The position numbers and the translations under genes were made by a program. Below are positions 61,768-64,000 of a stretch of 64,000 nt of DNA, one piece after another; the first letter of the stretch is position 1, and each line of letters starts with the position of its first letter. The DNA is from Croceibacterium_B sp035470785 (lineage in GTDB: Bacteria > Pseudomonadota > Alphaproteobacteria > Sphingomonadales > Sphingomonadaceae). The notes below the pieces were generated by a model. The model worked only from the letters and a program-made list of their open reading frames with translations, did not search any database and was not told the DNA's origin. The stretch covers positions 1 through 64,000 of the forward strand of contig DATIQN010000014.1 in the NCBI GenBank assembly GCA_035470785.1. The letters are read 5' to 3'.

Positions 61768-62418
61768 GTCTAGCGCATCTGCCCCCTTTACCCTCGCAGG
61801 GAAGGGGCCGCTGCCGATCGCCACGCTGCCGTCGGTTTCGACCAGGTAGGCGTCGGTCGAGCCGGCGGGCGGAAGCATCGATTGCCAGTAGAAGGTGATC
61901 GGCTCGCCGGCCTTCCACCCATCGCCGCCGATTACCCGCCAGACGAGCGCGCCGTTGTCGGCCGCTACGTCGATCTGCCCGTTCGGCCCGAGCGCGGTGG
62001 CGGCCTGGGTGTTGTCATAACCGACGCGGTTGGCGAAGCCCCCCACGGCGCGCGCGGTGCGGAACAGCGTGGCGCTGGTCACGCCGCGGCCCGGCGTGAC
62101 GACGTGGACGTAAGTGTAAACCGTGTCGCCGGGCAGCGAACTCGGATCGCAATTGGTCACACCGTCCGTGCAGGCGACATGGCTCGACACTTCGGCGAGC
62201 GTTTGTCCGTCGGAAACGAATCGGCCTTTCGCGTCCGACCCGACAACCTTTGCGCCCAGGGTGAGTGAGGCAAAGTCCGCTGGAACGAGCGTGCGCGGCT
62301 TGTCAGGCGTCCGCGCGACCGCGGGCGTCACCGCCGCCGACGAGGTAGGTGAGGGCGCTTCCGCTCCCTTCGAGCACGCCGCGAGCAACAACAGGGCCAA
62401 GGCGGCGTGAAGCCTCAC
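61747..62418 (-). CDS. hypothetical lipoprotein
   Basis: A 223-residue exported lipoprotein. The signal peptide ends in LLLAAC at residues 10-15, with the lipobox cysteine at 15. The mature part has a Pro/Thr linker (to about residue 45) and a beta-rich domain with two cysteines (VACTDGVTNCDPS) that may form a disulfide. A domain name is not recognised. Its ATG overlaps the stop of the GatB/YqeY gene by four bases, so the two are co-translated. Confidence 0.78.
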   Translation of the reverse strand: MRLHAALALLLLAACSKGAEAPSPTSSAAVTPAVARTPDKPRTLVPADFASLTLGAKVVGSDAKGRFVSDGQTLAEVSSHVACTDGVTNCDPSSLPGDTVYTYVHVVTPGRGVTSATLFRTARAVGGFANRVGYDNTQAATALGPNGQIDVAADNGALVWRVIGGDGWKAGEPITFYWQSMLPPAGSTDAYLVETDGSVAIGSGPFPARVKGADALDSTGVRR

Positions 62419-62867
62419 TGCAGCGCGTCCTTCACCCAGCCGCTCGCGCGGCCCATGTCGAGCACCGTGCCGTGCCGCGCCTTCAGCTCCGCCATCACCT
62501 TGCCCATGTCCTTCAGGCTGCTCGCCCCGAGTTCGCCCTTGATCGCCTCGATCGCGGCTTTCGTCTCCGTCTCGTCCATCTGGCGGGGCAGGAATTCCTC
62601 GATCACCGCCAGTTCGCTGCGCTCGATCGCGGCGAGTTCGTCGCGCCCGCCTTTGTCGAACATCTCGATCGATTCGCGGCGCTGCTTGGCCATCTTCTGC
62701 AACGTGTCGATGATCAGAGCGTCGTCGTCGATTTCTTTGGACGACGTGCGCTGCTCGATGTCGCGGTCCTTGACCTTGGCCAGGATCAGCCGGACCGCGG
62801 CGAGCCGTTCCTTCTCGCCGGCCTTCATCGCCGAAATCTGCGCCTGTTTCAGGTCGTCACGGAGCAT
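62415..62867 (-). CDS. GatB/YqeY domain-containing protein
   Basis: A 150-residue YqeY-family protein, related to the tail domain of the amidotransferase subunit GatB. It reads as the standard pattern: MLRDDLKQAQISAMKAGEKE then RLAAVRLILAKVKDRDI, and the C-terminal MGKVMAELKARHGTVLDMGR segment. Function is thought to relate to tRNA or amide metabolism but is not established. It often sits next to carA, and here it diverges from carA with 149 bases between starts. Confidence 0.92.
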   Translation of the reverse strand: MLRDDLKQAQISAMKAGEKERLAAVRLILAKVKDRDIEQRTSSKEIDDDALIIDTLQKMAKQRRESIEMFDKGGRDELAAIERSELAVIEEFLPRQMDETETKAAIEAIKGELGASSLKDMGKVMAELKARHGTVLDMGRASGWVKDALQ

Positions 62868-63016
62868 CGATGGATCTTTCTGTTTGAATGCGGGGCGTCA
62901 CGGTCCAAATAGCGGGCAAAATCGGCCTTGGACAGGTTGACGCATGGCCGACCGGCGGTTAGCGGCCACGACTTAGCACGCATCGCCGGAAAACTGTTAT
63001 CGGAGCGCCCCATACG

Positions 63017-64000
63017 ATGGCCGACCCCGCATCTTCGCTTGCGCCACCCAAGGGTGCGACCGGAGTCATCGTCTTCGCGGATGGAACGGTGGTCTGGGGC
63101 AAGGGATTCGGCCACGTCGGCAGCGCGGTGGGCGAGGTGTGCTTCAACACCGCGATGACCGGTTACCAGGAAGTGATGACCGACCCGAGCTACGCCGGGC
63201 AGATCGTCACATTCACCTTCCCGCACATCGGCAACGTCGGCACGAACCCCGAGGATATCGAGTCGGAAGTCGAAGGCGCAGTCGGCTGCATCGTCCGCGA
63301 GGATGTGACCGATCCGAGCAATTTCCGCTCCGACCGCAGCTTCGGCGATTGGCTGAAGGGCCACCTCAAGATCGGCATCGCCGGCGTCGACACCCGCGCG
63401 CTGACGCGACGCATCCGCCTCAAGGGCGCGCCCAACGCGGTGATCGCGCACGATCCCAAGGGCAAGTTCAACATTCCCGCGCTGCTCAAGCGGGCGAAGG
63501 AATGGCCCGGGCTCGAAGGGATGGACCTCGCCCAGCGCGTCTCCCGCGAGAAGCATCATGGCTGGGAAGGCGGGCCGTGGCGGCTCGGCCAGGGGTATGG
63601 CCGCGCGCCGCGCGACAAGCGGCCCCACGTCGTCGCGGTCGATTACGGCAGCAAGGACAATATCTTCCGCAACCTCGTGAAGGCGGGTGCGAGCGTGACC
63701 GTGGTGCCCGCCAAGACTTCATACGACCAGATCATGGCGCTCAAGCCCGACGGCGTGTTCCTCTCGAACGGCCCGGGCGATCCGGCGGCGACCGGCGAAT
63801 ATGCCGTGCCGATGATCAAGGCGCTGCTCGACAAGGACGTGCCGGTGTTCGGCATCTGCCTCGGCCATCAGATGCTCGGCCTCGCCGCCGGAGCCAAGAC
63901 CAGCAAGATGCACCAGGGCCACCGAGGCGCCAACCACCCGGTCAAGCGCCTGGCCGACGGCGTGGTCGAGATCACCAGCATGAACCACGGCTTCGCGATC
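63017..64000 (+). CDS. carA: carbamoyl-phosphate synthase small subunit (3' end beyond window)
   Basis: The glutamine-hydrolysing subunit of carbamoyl-phosphate synthase, supplying ammonia for arginine and pyrimidine synthesis. 328 codons are present. The N-terminal CPSase domain reads VIVFADGTVVWGKGFG then FNTAMTGYQEVMTDPSYAGQ. The class I amidotransferase domain has its nucleophile Cys281 in FGICLGHQMLG and the catalytic His324 in SMNHGF. The reading frame runs off the end of the window, so about 50-70 residues are missing. ATG 63017 gives the usual start. Confidence 0.94.
   Translation, partial: MADPASSLAPPKGATGVIVFADGTVVWGKGFGHVGSAVGEVCFNTAMTGYQEVMTDPSYAGQIVTFTFPHIGNVGTNPEDIESEVEGAVGCIVREDVTDPSNFRSDRSFGDWLKGHLKIGIAGVDTRALTRRIRLKGAPNAVIAHDPKGKFNIPALLKRAKEWPGLEGMDLAQRVSREKHHGWEGGPWRLGQGYGRAPRDKRPHVVAVDYGSKDNIFRNLVKAGASVTVVPAKTSYDQIMALKPDGVFLSNGPGDPAATGEYAVPMIKALLDKDVPVFGICLGHQMLGLAAGAKTSKMHQGHRGANHPVKRLADGVVEITSMNHGFAI

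Overview
The window is a high-GC, gene-dense chromosomal segment, most likely from a Sphingomonadales alphaproteobacterium (Sphingomonadaceae or Erythrobacteraceae type). This rests on gene order and signals seen in the sequence: nuoI-N followed by birA, coaX and an RNase J gene; a DUF1467 gene; gltA and gltX next to comEC and lexA; an alphaproteobacterial SOS box (GAAC-N7-GAAC) before lexA; and two intergenic palindromic repeats of a kind familiar in this order. I see no phage, insertion sequence, CRISPR array, rRNA or tRNA gene. No stretch longer than about 300 bases lacks a gene; the largest gap is 23922-24169.

Layout. 1-6470: distal half of the complex I operon (nuoI, J, K, L, M, N), joined by start/stop overlaps. 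6467-9904: birA, coaX, RNase J and a DUF1467 membrane protein, continuing the same overlapping chain. 9901-16451: the least explained part of the window. A large membrane-anchored coiled-coil protein diverges from a four-gene set: an HPt-like protein lacking its phosphohistidine, a nucleotidyltransferase-like membrane protein, an all-helical protein, and a histidine-kinase-like protein whose H-box histidine is proline. 16452-26015: gltA, gltX, a frameshifted comEC, lexA, moeA, moaC, then two small membrane genes and a DUF488 gene lying between moaC and trpC. 26061-30090: an I78-type inhibitor lipoprotein and the branched-chain amino acid genes ilvC, ilvN, ilvB, with a strong hairpin plus T-run in the ilvB leader. 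30094-35646: miaA and serB (divergent and overlapping), a DUF418 membrane protein and purL. 35732-44229: xseB-ispA-coaD, a secreted cyclophilin, queA, an ABC-2 transporter pair, tgt and a secreted S9 peptidase. 44349-49226: rpsD flanked by two paralogous small secreted proteins, then rpiB, glyA, a small membrane protein, nrdR and a TrmJ-like methyltransferase. 49326-55172: an aldo/keto reductase, an MFS transporter, a decayed GH47 alpha-mannosidase, a GMC oxidoreductase and a membrane-bound winged-helix regulator. 55324-64000: a DEAD-box helicase, rpoD, dnaG, two lipoproteins, a GatB/YqeY protein and carA, which runs off the end.

Most of the window is core metabolism and information processing. 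The accessory or odd parts are the 9.9-16.4 kb locus, the 24 kb insertion, and the 51.7-55.2 kb region. Three suspected single-base indels (two in comEC, one in the GH47 gene) all fall in short homopolymer runs, so assembly error is a real alternative to gene decay.
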